Below, in pieces: positions 37,538 through 48,300 of a stretch of DNA of 64,000 nt (position 1 is the stretch's first letter; each line of letters starts with the position of its first letter). Under the pieces are notes generated by a model. The model was not told the origin of the DNA. It searched no databases and worked only from the letters and a program-made list of their open reading frames with translations. The translations under genes and the position numbers were made by a program. The DNA is from Nautilus pompilius. Lineage: Eukaryota > Mollusca > Cephalopoda > Nautilida > Nautilidae. The stretch covers positions 1,178,001 to 1,242,000 of the forward strand of contig JACATO010000923.1 of NCBI GenBank assembly GCA_018389105.1. Reading direction: 5' to 3'.

Positions 37538-39002
37538 CTCGGCGCTGGCTGGGTGCTGATGATGTAACTGGGCAAAGAAAAAACACTCGGCCTCGACTGG
37601 ATCACTAGCGAGCTCTCTTCGCTAGCCTGGGAGAAGGAATATTCTTTCTGAAAACAAAAGCAGTGGCACTATGATATTTTGGTTTCTCCGAAGAAGTCAA
37701 CAGGACGCTCGCCAAACAAACGTAACCTCTCCGGTATTTGATTCCAAAATCTTTCCGGCAACATTTAGCTAAGCCCCATTAAATACTGTTTGAACAGGGA
37801 TGAGAGGATGGAGAGGTGAACTCCGACCTTACACTGCCGAATACCACTACCTTTGAACATCGGCCTAATGATGTTCTTTGGCGGGAACCGAAGATAAGTT
37901 CGAGAAGACTTTTATACGGCGTCCTAAAGAGAAGACACTGACGTCTGCAATCACGACTATGGATAATTGTCGGAATTTCGGTAATTTGATGCCAAACGAA
38001 CCACCCGCAGAATAGGACGACGGTTCTTACAGTACAGATAAGCGATACAAAAGGGTTTAGTTCCATTAAACACACAAAAAAAAATTACAAAGACAAGTAA
38101 ATAATTCGCTAAATTAAATTTGGTAAAACGTATGATCCAGGATACCAGAGAAGAAGAAAATGCAGCGGGGGAAGTTGTAACAGATTATTCCTTAATGAGA
38201 AACGAAGAAAGTATTTATCTATAAATGCTTATTTTGTACTTAAAGATCAAGAAGAGAAAAATTGTTTGGCAAATTAATTTTAAGAGCAAACAAATCACAC
38301 ACATCATATTAGCTTAATGGAATCATCTCTCTCATCCATCTAAAATACAGATCATTGATATATAGTTATCTTAGCACTTTCAAATTCCTGGTTTTTTGAA
38401 TGGTGGTAGTTTTTAGTCAAATGTTTAGTACCAATTTACCTTTACTTTCAATTAATTTGTCGTTAAATTTGTGCGTCAATAATGAAAAAGATGGAAGGAT
38501 TTTCAAAAAAAAAGAGAGATGTCAGCACAACTTGTGCTTGAAGGTATTGTTTGGTTTTAAAAATCCTAGGTACTGTTAGTCAATTCCTTTTGTTTGTTAA
38601 TTTAGAAGGTTTGGAAAACTGTTCGCAGTTATTCGAATCCTTTAGAAGATTTCTCTCATTCTAGTGCCTGACATTTTACTTCTTTTAAGTCGTTCGCAAA
38701 CAGCGAAGAGGCGGCAATGTCGTCTGCTTCCACCGGTATGCTCCATCAAAGACATTCCCGACAAGGACGATGGCACCAGACACGACTGTGGAAAGATCAA
38801 AAGTAATTTGAGTTTGTTTTTTTATCTGTTTAAACCGTAACAGGGAATTCTAGGCCGTACCAGATACGAGAGATCGCGACTGTCCGAAGACAGGGGATCC
38901 GGCTGGTATATTACGGGATTTCCAAGGCACAAGACCGCCGCGGGCTTTAAGGGGTCAGACAAGATCGGTTCGAGCTGCTGAAGAAATATCCAATTCCGAA
39001 GT
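37538..39002. other. Divergent intergenic region between the stanniocalcin-like gene and the glycine-rich gene
   Basis: About 1.5 kb separates two signal-peptide start codons that face away from each other. On the minus side, a pyrimidine run ending in CAG (37568-37585) looks like an acceptor and places the true minus-strand promoter further right. On the plus side, a TTTAAG-type weak TATA-like box is seen at about 38945-38951, about 55 bp before the glycine-rich start codon. No coding sequence was found. Confidence 0.4.
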
Positions 39003-39257
39003 ATGGCCGCCCTGAAGGCAACGGTCGTGTGTGTGTTGGCGACCCTCATCGTGTTGGCAGAAGGGTATGGAGGCAACAGCGGTGTATGGTGGGGACAGAG
39101 TGCCAGAAGAGGGGGAGGAGGAAGTGGAGGGGGCAGAAGAGGATGGATGAGAACAGGAGGCGGCAGGTGGGGCGGAGGAATCTGGGGTGGTGGTGGCGGT
39201 GGTGGTGGCGGTGACTGGGGAAATGGCGGCTGGAAAGGCGGGAGAGCGTACGACTGA
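39003..39257 (+). CDS. Small glycine-rich secreted protein, 84 residues
   Basis: The predicted protein starts with a clear signal peptide (about residues 1-21, a hydrophobic core ending in AEG). The mature part is almost entirely Gly with Trp, Arg and some Asn: runs of GGGG, GGRR, RWGGGIWGG and a stretch of nine consecutive Gly, then GDWGNGGWKGGRAYD. It has no Cys after the signal peptide. The composition recalls glycine-rich antimicrobial peptides or extracellular/cuticle/shell matrix proteins; which one cannot be told from sequence. A strong splice donor (GAG then GTAAGT) lies one base after the stop codon, so either a 3' UTR intron follows or the coding region is spliced differently. It lies between two other secreted-protein genes and is on the same strand as the one at 40934. 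Confidence 0.6.
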   Translation: MAALKATVVCVLATLIVLAEGYGGNSGVWWGQSARRGGGGSGGGRRGWMRTGGGRWGGGIWGGGGGGGGGDWGNGGWKGGRAYD

Positions 39258-40818
39258 GGTAAGTAATTCCGCTTTAAGTCCTTGTAAGTGGAACCTTTTC
39301 AAACCCGAGAATCTGTATTAAGATGTCATGGATCCCCGTCGTTGTAATCGCTTACTCAAAAACCATCTTATAAATGGATTAATCCAAAGCGATCTCTTCT
39401 GTTTATCTGCTAAATAAAAAGGAATTATTTTTGCCAGCGCAAATTTAATATCAGTAAACAAAGCACCGCTAAAGTGGTAAGTGAAAGTCAGGTACAACAT
39501 GTGTCTTCATATGAGATTTCCCGGCATTCCGTTCTCAGATCTCGCCTCGTCCAGGCGGGCTAAACGAGGTAAACCCGATTTTCGAATTGCCCCGAAACCC
39601 CTCTTTAATGTTCCAACATAAATACAAAACCTTCGCTGGAAGATGCGGTCAAACTCAGCTTCGATGTCCATGTCCGCTACCCTCTTTACCTACGAAGGCA
39701 TACGCCGCTCCCTTCCCCGCTATCTAGCCACCCATAAAGCAAAGCTGAGAAGAGATTTTCCAACATTTTAATTAAACAGAGTAAACAGACACCAAGCTTC
39801 GGTTTAGATGCTTCTAATTTTCGAGCTAAAAGACTTTGGTGAGAAAGTGGAACAAATTGTCGCATGTGATTAACCTTTGCGACTTAATTTGACTCCCATG
39901 ATTCAAGTGGCTGTTGGCTGAGTGTATAACCCGCGCTGACGCCGTAAACGAAAGAGGCGATAATTTAAAAAAAATGGAACGGGGAGACAAACACAAGGTA
40001 CCCGAGATTTATTTAAATACTTTAATAAATATTTATTAAACTCGTGTCTTGGTTAAGTCACAAAGCCTTCCCGACTTTAAACTAAGCCGGAAGGAATGTA
40101 ATAATTAAATCGTTTTGTTTTCATAGTCCAATGTCAACCGATAACACGAATTTTTCATGTACAACTGAACGGATCCTAAGTTTGCATTAGACGAGGGTTT
40201 AGACATGAAAAGGAGTTGTTAATAATTGTTTATCTACAACTCGGTAAAACTGTAATTCTCCCAGATGATACTGGTGCTTCCGTTAATTCAAAACGTTCCG
40301 CGCAGAATCAGGGCCAGAATATCGGTGATGGCCGTGAGAATCAATAAATCGAAAGTAGAACGACAACGACAGCGACACAAACCCCTACCTTTAATGGCCG
40401 TCTATATGGCACCGGGGTTACCCAGGAAGCTCCCCGAGAGATTCCGAAGATCCGCGTTAGACTTTCACTTTATTAAACTTTCACTTTAGGAAACCGAAAA
40501 CTAGCTTCAGCTACTTCCATCGGAGCGAGTGGGCGATCTCCCGTCACAGGATGCACAGGCATCGACGTGATCCGGGTGGGAAAGGGTTGAGCCGAGATGT
40601 AAGAACCAAAAAAAGGGGGGGACGGAATATTTGCTTTCTGGAGTCCGTCACGAGTGTGGAAACGCGAAGCAGAGGTCGGGCGTGAATCAACAGCAGCCCA
40701 AACTCCGCACCTACCCGGACTCGTGGAAAGTAAATCTTCACCCGCAAAAACAACATTCGGCGTTCGTAGTTAATACGGGTCAAATGCTACAAAAGAAGGA
40801 GAGCAAACCCCTTAAACG

Positions 40819-40889
40819 CCAATCGGCGAAAAAACCTGCGAGAAACAATGGGCCCGCCTTATATGGAGCGAGCGGGACTCGACTATAAA
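40819..40889 (+). promoter_or_regulatory. CCAAT - CArG - TATA promoter of the IPPSWRR protein gene
   Basis: A CCAAT box at 40819-40823, a perfect CArG box CCTTATATGG at 40857-40866 and a TATAAA box at 40884-40889 lie in the expected order. A start site about 30 bp after the TATA box (around 40915) would give a 5' leader of about 20 bases before the ATG at 40934. CArG boxes bind SRF/MADS-domain factors; binding here is inferred from the exact CC(A/T)6GG match only. Confidence 0.65.
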
Positions 40890-40933
40890 TTCTCGCTGCA
40901 GACGGCGCATCACCGACAGGTAGAACAGCAACT

Positions 40934-41465
40934 ATGATGGGGCTGTACTTAATGGCCGCTATTTCCCTTATCGCAGTCGGGTCGGTGACGGCCAACTACG
41001 GGGTCAAAGAACCGCTTGTGCAACCTTCGATTCCTAGAAATGGTGACGCTCTGCGTCGGCAGATTCCGCAGATACTTCCGTCTAAGCCAGATTATTTACC
41101 ACGAAAGGTCGACGGTTTGAGAGCCGGTGTAATTCCACCATCTTGGAGACGTCCGGCCACAGACCCGAGAGCGCCCAACAATTCCCCACTCGGTGTAATT
41201 CCACCATCTTGGAGACGTCCAGCCATCACTGGCCCAATACGTCAGATTTCCCCGCCATTTATAAACCACAAAACACCCGTTGGAATTCCTATAGATTGGA
41301 GGAGGAATCGTCCGGAAAGACCGGGTTTCAGACTGAACCACTCTCATGGTTCAAACAGGCGTCGTATCTCAAAGTTGGTTCGCGATGGCTTTCCAGAGAG
41401 GAGGGGGTTAAACTGGCAGAAACAATCCAACCGTCGCCGTCCTGGAGCTGGCTATTACTCCTCAG
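40934..41465 (+). CDS. Basic secreted protein with repeated IPPSW-Arg-Arg units (first coding exon; possible peptide precursor)
   Basis: The exon starts at ATG 40934 behind a good promoter and encodes a signal peptide (about residues 1-20, ending VGSVTA) followed by a Pro/Arg/Ser-rich chain without Cys. A unit GVIPPSWRRPA occurs twice, 22 residues apart (DNA at 41126-41154 and 41192-41220 is identical over 29 bases). A diverged third, VGIPIDWRRNRP, follows about 30 residues later. Each unit ends in a dibasic Arg-Arg, and further RRR/RR sites follow, as in prohormones cut by prohormone convertases. A strong donor (TCAG then GTAAGA) at 41466 ends the exon in phase 1 after 177 codons. Reading on gives a stop at 41515, so that ending is probably intronic. 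No downstream exon could be identified. I recognise no family; neuropeptide-like precursor or matrix protein are both possible. Confidence 0.62.
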
Positions 41466-44400
41466 GTAAGAAAGTTACACGCAAGTGGAATTCCGCTCAC
41501 CTTTACCTCGATTAAACGAGCCAAGGATGAAGTCACACGGGCAGAAGAACACAGACCTGGTATTCAGGCTCGAAATTCCTGAAACGTATTTTTTTCGGGA
41601 GTTCTACGTTAGAAAGATTTACCGTTCTCCCCTGGAACTTCCGTTAAGGTTAAAAGCATGATTCTAGTTATCTTCCTGCGGGGGTATGACCCTGGCTTCG
41701 GACTTGTCGTCGTCTTATTTCAAAGTAATTCTTCAATAGCTGACACAGAGAACCAAAATTCCATCTTAACTCGCTATTTCTAATGGCATGTACTTCGTCT
41801 GTCACATTTAATTTCGCGTAAGTATTGTGCAAAGACGTTCTTCGTGTCGGTACTTTTCGGTTCCATACAATAACAAAAACGACCATCTATTCTAATTCTG
41901 TGCACCACTTATCTCGGAGTAGCCCGCGGGTCCAAGGGACAGAGTCACGGGGTCTGAGACCGAACCGCGCCAAAAGAGGAGAGAAGTAACAGGTTACTTT
42001 TTGCTCGAAATAATTAAATTCTTGCCACGCATTTCCAAAAGAAAGGTCCGCGTCTTTCATGTCGATATGTTGGGGCAGCAATTAATGATATGTTGTTGTT
42101 GTCTCCGAATCATCGGGACAGATTCTGATGGGTTGGAAAACTCTGACGGCTTCATCGGGTGATTGATTGTCCATCGGTTGGATAAATCCGGCTGCACGAA
42201 TAAGACGACAGCGAGCAGCAAATTCCCTGTTGTTAGACGACCATAACTTTGTGGCGATTCTTCCCTTTTCTAAACATACAATTTTCTTTACCTCGGAACA
42301 CATCGAGAATCCTCGCTAGTTGTTGTTTCTGTTTTACAGGTTAATGTCGGGCCGGGCCGGAGGACGAGTTACATCAGCTCGTCGCTGAAGCAGATACCCG
42401 AAAATGTCGCAGATCTTTTCCTTATCACTTACACGAAATTTTTGTTTCTTGCGCAATGAATAAATCACATCCGATACTTGATACCCGCCTTCCTTTTTTC
42501 TCTCTTCAAAGAGCAGTAACCCCACCCCCTGTCGTCGCCACAGGTACACAGAGAAACGTGTCCGGCCATTTAGGACCAGCAACAAATGGCCCAATGCTGT
42601 CAATCCTCCCGTGATGAAGCTGATGTGGAGCTATGCTCTCGATTCCCGGAGGAGGAAGCAGATTGGCCTCGAAGTTATGGTTAACCCTTTGGCGCTCGGG
42701 CTCAGCCCCACGTCGTTTAAGCTGCCGATCGATGTCGGACTCCTCGTCCAGTCGATTACCCGTCGCCTCTCCGGCTTTATGTCTGCCATGGCCTGCTGAG
42801 GGGCCGGACGCGGTCTCCAACCAGGGCGAGTGCAGCTAAACTCCGAACGGCGTCAAAGTCATATACTTGGCCTTCTGTTGCAGCCATGGAACAGTCTTCG
42901 ATCATCGCGCAGGCCCCTGGCCCTCGAACCGCACCACGGGGATTTCCCAAACACCGGGAAACGACCAGTCGGGGGAGAAGGCGACCTTAAGTCCCGTCCG
43001 TTCCGATGGTGAACGTCATCCACGTCTTCAGGTGTACCGAGTTCCGAACCCTGCTGGCCCAGTCCACAGTAAAGCTTTCAATGGTCACATCACCGTAGAC
43101 GACCAATGGCCGCTATACAAAGCTCTGCATTTTACTGTGATAGGGGAGTAAAGTTAATATGTAAATTAAGTCATTGGACAACAGCGATGAAGTTCATAAT
43201 CGCACCTCAGTAAATGTAAGAATAAAACTCAAAATTTCCACCTCCTTTCCTAAACGTGACAGTCTTAGTTGGTATATTTAATAAGTTAGGAGGATGGACC
43301 TAAACACCATCTTAACTCTGCTCTGTTTGCCGCAGAGTATCACAAGAAATCTCCTAGTCTGTAAACTATTGCAGATATATAACAAACGAGCGAACCCGAT
43401 GCATTAACGGCTCCATCAGTGTATAAATGTTCTTAGTGGATACGCCACGTGTGAAGTTAGATTATATTTGTGCTTTATGCTGGAGCAGGTGAACAGGTGG
43501 ATGCACCCAATGAACCTGCTCAGGTAGCAGCAGGTGATTGCTACTTTCCCCACAACAATGCCAACTTATTCAGTGGTTTAATTTTTTTTAAAAAATACAT
43601 CGTGATAATTAATATTCCAAATTAGAACATCGTTGATTAAACAAAGGTTGTAATAAAAATTATACTTCTTCTTATGTAGACAGAACTAAACTTTATTATT
43701 CACAGACCAATAATAGTACACAACATCATCCCATAAATATAAAAAAAAACAGCAGCAATTTAGTTGTATTATTAAATTCATTACTAGAAAAAAACTCTAT
43801 TTAAATCAACAGCATTTTCTGGGAATCTATAAAACTCTTGCAAAGCGAAGTTATGGCGAGATGTCGGATTGCTAATTTTTGTACCTTTTTTTAGGTACAA
43901 CTGTAAAAAAAAAATAGTCAATTTATTTCTTGCCATAAGATTAAATACATGAATGCAAAAAACAATGTAACAATCATATCGAATAAACCTTGTTTCATCA
44001 AAATACTGTCTCCTTGTTTTGCACTTCAGAACAAGATATTATGGAGTTTTCCAGAACGTATTCCTATCCATGGGGCACATTCCGCATTCACACAGCCAGA
44101 TAAACTGAACAGATTGGTATTTCCAATAGAGGCACCAGATAACATGGAGAGGACAAGCATATTACTGCTGATGAGCAAACAAAACATGGTTTACAGCACA
44201 GCTGGACAAAAGACCCAGTGCCCCTTACAACAGTGAGGTGGTTTCTTTAGAACTGCTGCTTTAAATGGCCATGTGGGTGTGAAAAGACTAAACAAAAGAC
44301 AGCATCCCCTTAGGTTTTCTAAAAGAGCAAAACCTTTTTGATGGATAAAGTCATATGAACATTGGAATATGGACTGATTAGTTGAGGTGTTCAGGTCCAA

Positions 44401-45199
44401 ACCTAGAATGAATTGCTCCTACAATTAAGCATGGAGATAGCAAAATGGTCTGGGAAAGGTCGGAGCTGATGCAGTTGGTCTTTTTTGCATATTTAAAAGG
44501 GACATGATAAAAGTGCTATTGATTTCCCCAGGCAGCTGCTTGGCTGTCACACTCACCTGATTTTATCGCCCACTGAAATCTTGTACGATTCAATGGAAAT
44601 ATCAAGAAAACGATGCCACATAACACTGCAGTTATGGGAATTCCCCCGAGAGAGCAGAGAACTCATTAACACCCAAGCATTTGGCAGTTACTCGATAGAC
44701 TGCCCAGGATCACAAAGCTGTTATCAAAGCAAAGGGGACAGTATTTTGATGCACCAAAGGTTTAAAGTCAGAGTTTACCAGACACCTGTACTGTTATGGC
44801 GAGATAAGATAATCCGTCGCACTGCTCCTGTTGTTAATAGCTGCTCTGGCCAGCAGGGTGCCCCCACTCAGAAGACTCAAGAACGCAGGCCAGCTTCCAG
44901 GGGTGGTCGGCTGAACAGTTCACATGTGAGGGCTCCACAGCGCTGCCAGGACATTTTAGGGGCCACAAAACTATGCTTATAAAAGGGGGACAGCTGTTGC
45001 ACAGACTAAAAAAAAAGAAAATCTTTAAAACAAAAAAAGGAGACAATGAGTTTAAAAGGGTTACATTTTCAGTTAAGTATAACGATGTTCTGAGACAATT
45101 CATTGAGAGAAAAACGAGTTCTTTAACTTCATGAAAGATACCTGGCAGCACCACAGACAACATCTACAAACAACAACAAACTGCTGCTTTTAAGAAATA
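41466..45199. other. Region between the IPPSWRR exon and NUP54, with unassigned minus-strand open frames
   Basis: From 41668 to 42603, four consecutive minus-strand open stretches (42603-42334, 42303-42082, 42081-41887, 41886-41668) share one reading frame with few interruptions, and another frame is open from 42820 to 42506. None matches a family I know and no matching splice sites were found. They could be an eroded gene, or chance in GC-richer DNA. GC content falls back near 43.2 kb. A Tc1 relic follows at about 44.1 kb. No second exon for the 40934 gene was found, though it should lie here. Confidence 0.35.
44080..44460 (+). mobile_element. Tc1-type transposase relic
   Basis: Plus-strand readings contain a decayed TAALNGHVGVKRLNKRQHPL-type segment followed by RFSKRAKPF and a YEHWNMD-like stretch. 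These resemble the region of Tc1 transposases between the DNA-binding domain and the first catalytic Asp (normally a KKPLL...RLKFAKEH...W segment). The rest is too eroded to follow and no terminal repeats were found. Confidence 0.45.
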
Positions 45200-45205
45200 T
45201 TTATT
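45200..45205 (-). terminator. NUP54 poly(A) signal
   Basis: AATAAA on the minus strand lies about 125 bp after the NUP54 stop codon, in the right orientation and distance to end the transcript. Confidence 0.6.
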
Positions 45206-45330
45206 TTTTTACAAAATTTGTTGTTTAAAAAAAAGAAGAAAAAAAAAGGAATTATTTCCTCATTTCAGACAGAAACATTTGTGGGTTACTTCACTGGTGG
45301 GAATGGCTGAGAGAGGCAGGAATGGGCTCT

Positions 45331-48300
45331 TCATCGCTTGTGTTGGGAAATATCAGCCAGACCCTCTTCAATTATGTGGAGATCTTGTGAGTCTTCCTTC
45401 ATCAATTCAATTAATTTCTGCATTGCAAACTGTTGCTGGTTCAACATCTGGAAAAAAATAAGCTTCACTCTCGGCTTCAACATAAATGGGCAGAATAAAT
45501 CTTTTCTGTTTCTTTTACGTTTGAAAGACAATGGATCCTTTAGTGTGGGACAATATCCAAATAAGCACCAATTTCCCCACAGAAGTTCACCAACCTCAAG
45601 CTGCTTAGGTATAACAATTTGATGTATTTTTCTTAAGGAAAGATTTGCTGAGCCATTTGTACTTGAATCAAGACAAAGAATTGGGTTTTATGAGTATTAT
45701 ACTTAACCTCTGTGAAGAATAAAACACACCCCTCTGTACATCTTTGGGCTTGTAGCACCTTTTCATTTATCCCCCTCCATTGGTAGAGTACCAAAAACAT
45801 TTACAGAATAATATTTCTGAATCTGCTGTCGTCGCCATCCTCTCCTTATGCTGTAAAGGGTCAGAAACACTGGGACCCCAGGGGACAGTGAGCACAAATA
45901 TTTTCTGCTCTCTCAAAACCACGCCCCTGAAGTGCAGAGCGGAATTCGATACTTTCTACCTTAGGCCTAACACATTTTCTCTCACCTTATTTAAATATAT
46001 GTAATTGTAATAAAATCCCTAATTAGTTAGCTAAACAAAATAAGTTTTATTTTTGAACATTTTTGGAGAAGTGTCAGGTCAATTACAATGTAATTTTTCT
46101 CTTTTCAATTGAAAATTCATGATGCAAAGCTGAAGCTGAAAGGTCTATTTCTGAACATATGCACTGCTCTAGGTCGTGACTGTTGCTTCAGCCGAGAAGT
46201 CCTTCAGTAAGCTGAAGGTGAAGAATCATCATCCGAGCACCACCACAAACCCAGGAAGATCAGTTGATTTAACAATTTTAAGTACTGAGAATGAAATGGC
46301 ATAAAATATCAATTCTGATGATGCTACTGATCTGTTTGCTGCCATGAAAGCTGGAGAAAGGGCATTTTCCTCCAGATTCACTTTAATCTTTATCCTGGCA
46401 TCACTCTTTTATTCTCAAATATTGAATCTTAATTTTGTTTCAAATAAAATTTTCCAATTTGCCCATTCATATTCTATAATTTTTCAGTCCAATCAGTTTT
46501 TTAGGTATCCATCTTAAAAGGAGAGATTTTTACAGCATTTCCACTTCTTGTCATGAAAAATTGGGACCGGCGATGGATGAATAAGCCTCATAAACATTTT
46601 GAAATACATGGAAACTATAATTCAGCATGAACTTAAATTAGAGAAAATTGATTGGTGAATCTTGAAAAGGAAAAAAATTATGCATGAGGGGGAAATAAAT
46701 AGGGGTGGACTTGGAAATAGGGGAAGCACAAGGGGCCCATAATTTCTCTCGTGAGCCTTGATGCCATACCTGACTATAATCAAAAACAACAACAAAAATC
46801 CCACCTAAAACAAGACTACAGTGATTTGCTCTTTATAAGAAAATCTTCCAAACTTCATTAAAATTTCCCCGAAGCAGAAACTAGGTAATCAAAGATACAT
46901 GTGCAGAACTTTATTGCTCTTTCAAACTTTAACTTAGAAATATTTTTAGAAAAGTGAAGACTGCAAGTCCAGACCGATACACTTTATTTAACCCATCTGT
47001 TAGCCGTTGCAATTGTAGATGAAATACCCACTCAATTTGAGCTTTCCTCCATAGTTTTTAAAGCTGAAATCCTCTATCCATCCTCCAGAGCAGAGGATCA
47101 CCCAAATTCCGTTGAATTTGAAAACATTAACCCTTGTCCCTCTGGCTATGCACAACATAAGGTTTTAAATAATGTTTGATTTTCGGAGAGATGGGAGTAA
47201 AATTCTGACTGAAAGACGTGCAGTTTAGCTACGGAGAAAGTTTAAGAAAAAAGCACAATACGAAAGCAGTCATTTACCTTCCCTATTTCTTCCTTCATTA
47301 TTGGTTCCATGTGATAATTTGCATCCGATCGTATAGATGATATGTGATTCTGCATTCGAATTTGTGACAATAATTCATTGAGTCGCCCCTGAGGTTAAAC
47401 AAGAAAAATTCAAAGATTTCTTAAAGCAGTCTGACTATATTATTCCAACACAAAATAAACTGCCGGCTGTTGTTAGGCTGTAAACTAAACAGCTACGCTG
47501 TGTGCAGATATCTGTTTTACCAAAACTGTTTAAACAACAACAAAAACCCTTTTTTCAGTGTAAGAATTAATCATGTACACAGAATAATCTCCGGTATCAA
47601 GTTAAAGAGATTTTCTAAATTGCCAACTTTCTTCCCCACAGTTTCGCCGTTAGACTCATTAATGGCCTTTGTCCGGAAACTGCATAAATATCGACAATCT
47701 TTTTCTAAACTGTTCAACTACTCAAGTCTAAAGCCTGGGTTATACTGCTATTCACCAGCCAGTGGGCAGATCAATAAGCTTGACAAACCTATCATTATTT
47801 TAAATTATTTCCTTTTTTTTTTTTGATATTAGAAAATCCCATCATAAATAAACAGCCGTTCAAGACTGACCTTGAACTGCGTTGGATGGTTGAGCTCGGC
47901 CTGGATCGTTTCCAGCTGTCCACACAGCTGCTCTTCCATCGGCTGCACAGCAACCCCCAGCTTCCTGTAGCACTCCTGTTTAACAATCACCTGTAAAAGA
48001 CAACTGAGCCATCACAATGCCATGTGCAGGACATCCCAGATTAGAAACTGCAACTGTGACTTTGGGATATCAGACTCCATGCTTTCCAAACTAAGATCAA
48101 GCAAATGCCACACCCTCCTTAATTAGCCCTAAAATACCCCTATCAACTGATCACCCCATTTTCTTGTTTGAAATAATCTAACTGCACAAGTCATCAGATA
48201 TGAACAGCTGCTAGAACCAAAGAACTCCTTCCAAATTAATGGGTGGGCAAATCTGCTTTTAGCTCATATCTTTTCTTGTTTTAATAAAACTTTTTTAAAA

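Noticed and set aside
41466-41515. Last 16 codons of the plus-strand frame starting at 40934
   Set aside because: They follow a strong GTAAGA donor; the reading to the stop is probably intronic, although a retained-intron form cannot be excluded.
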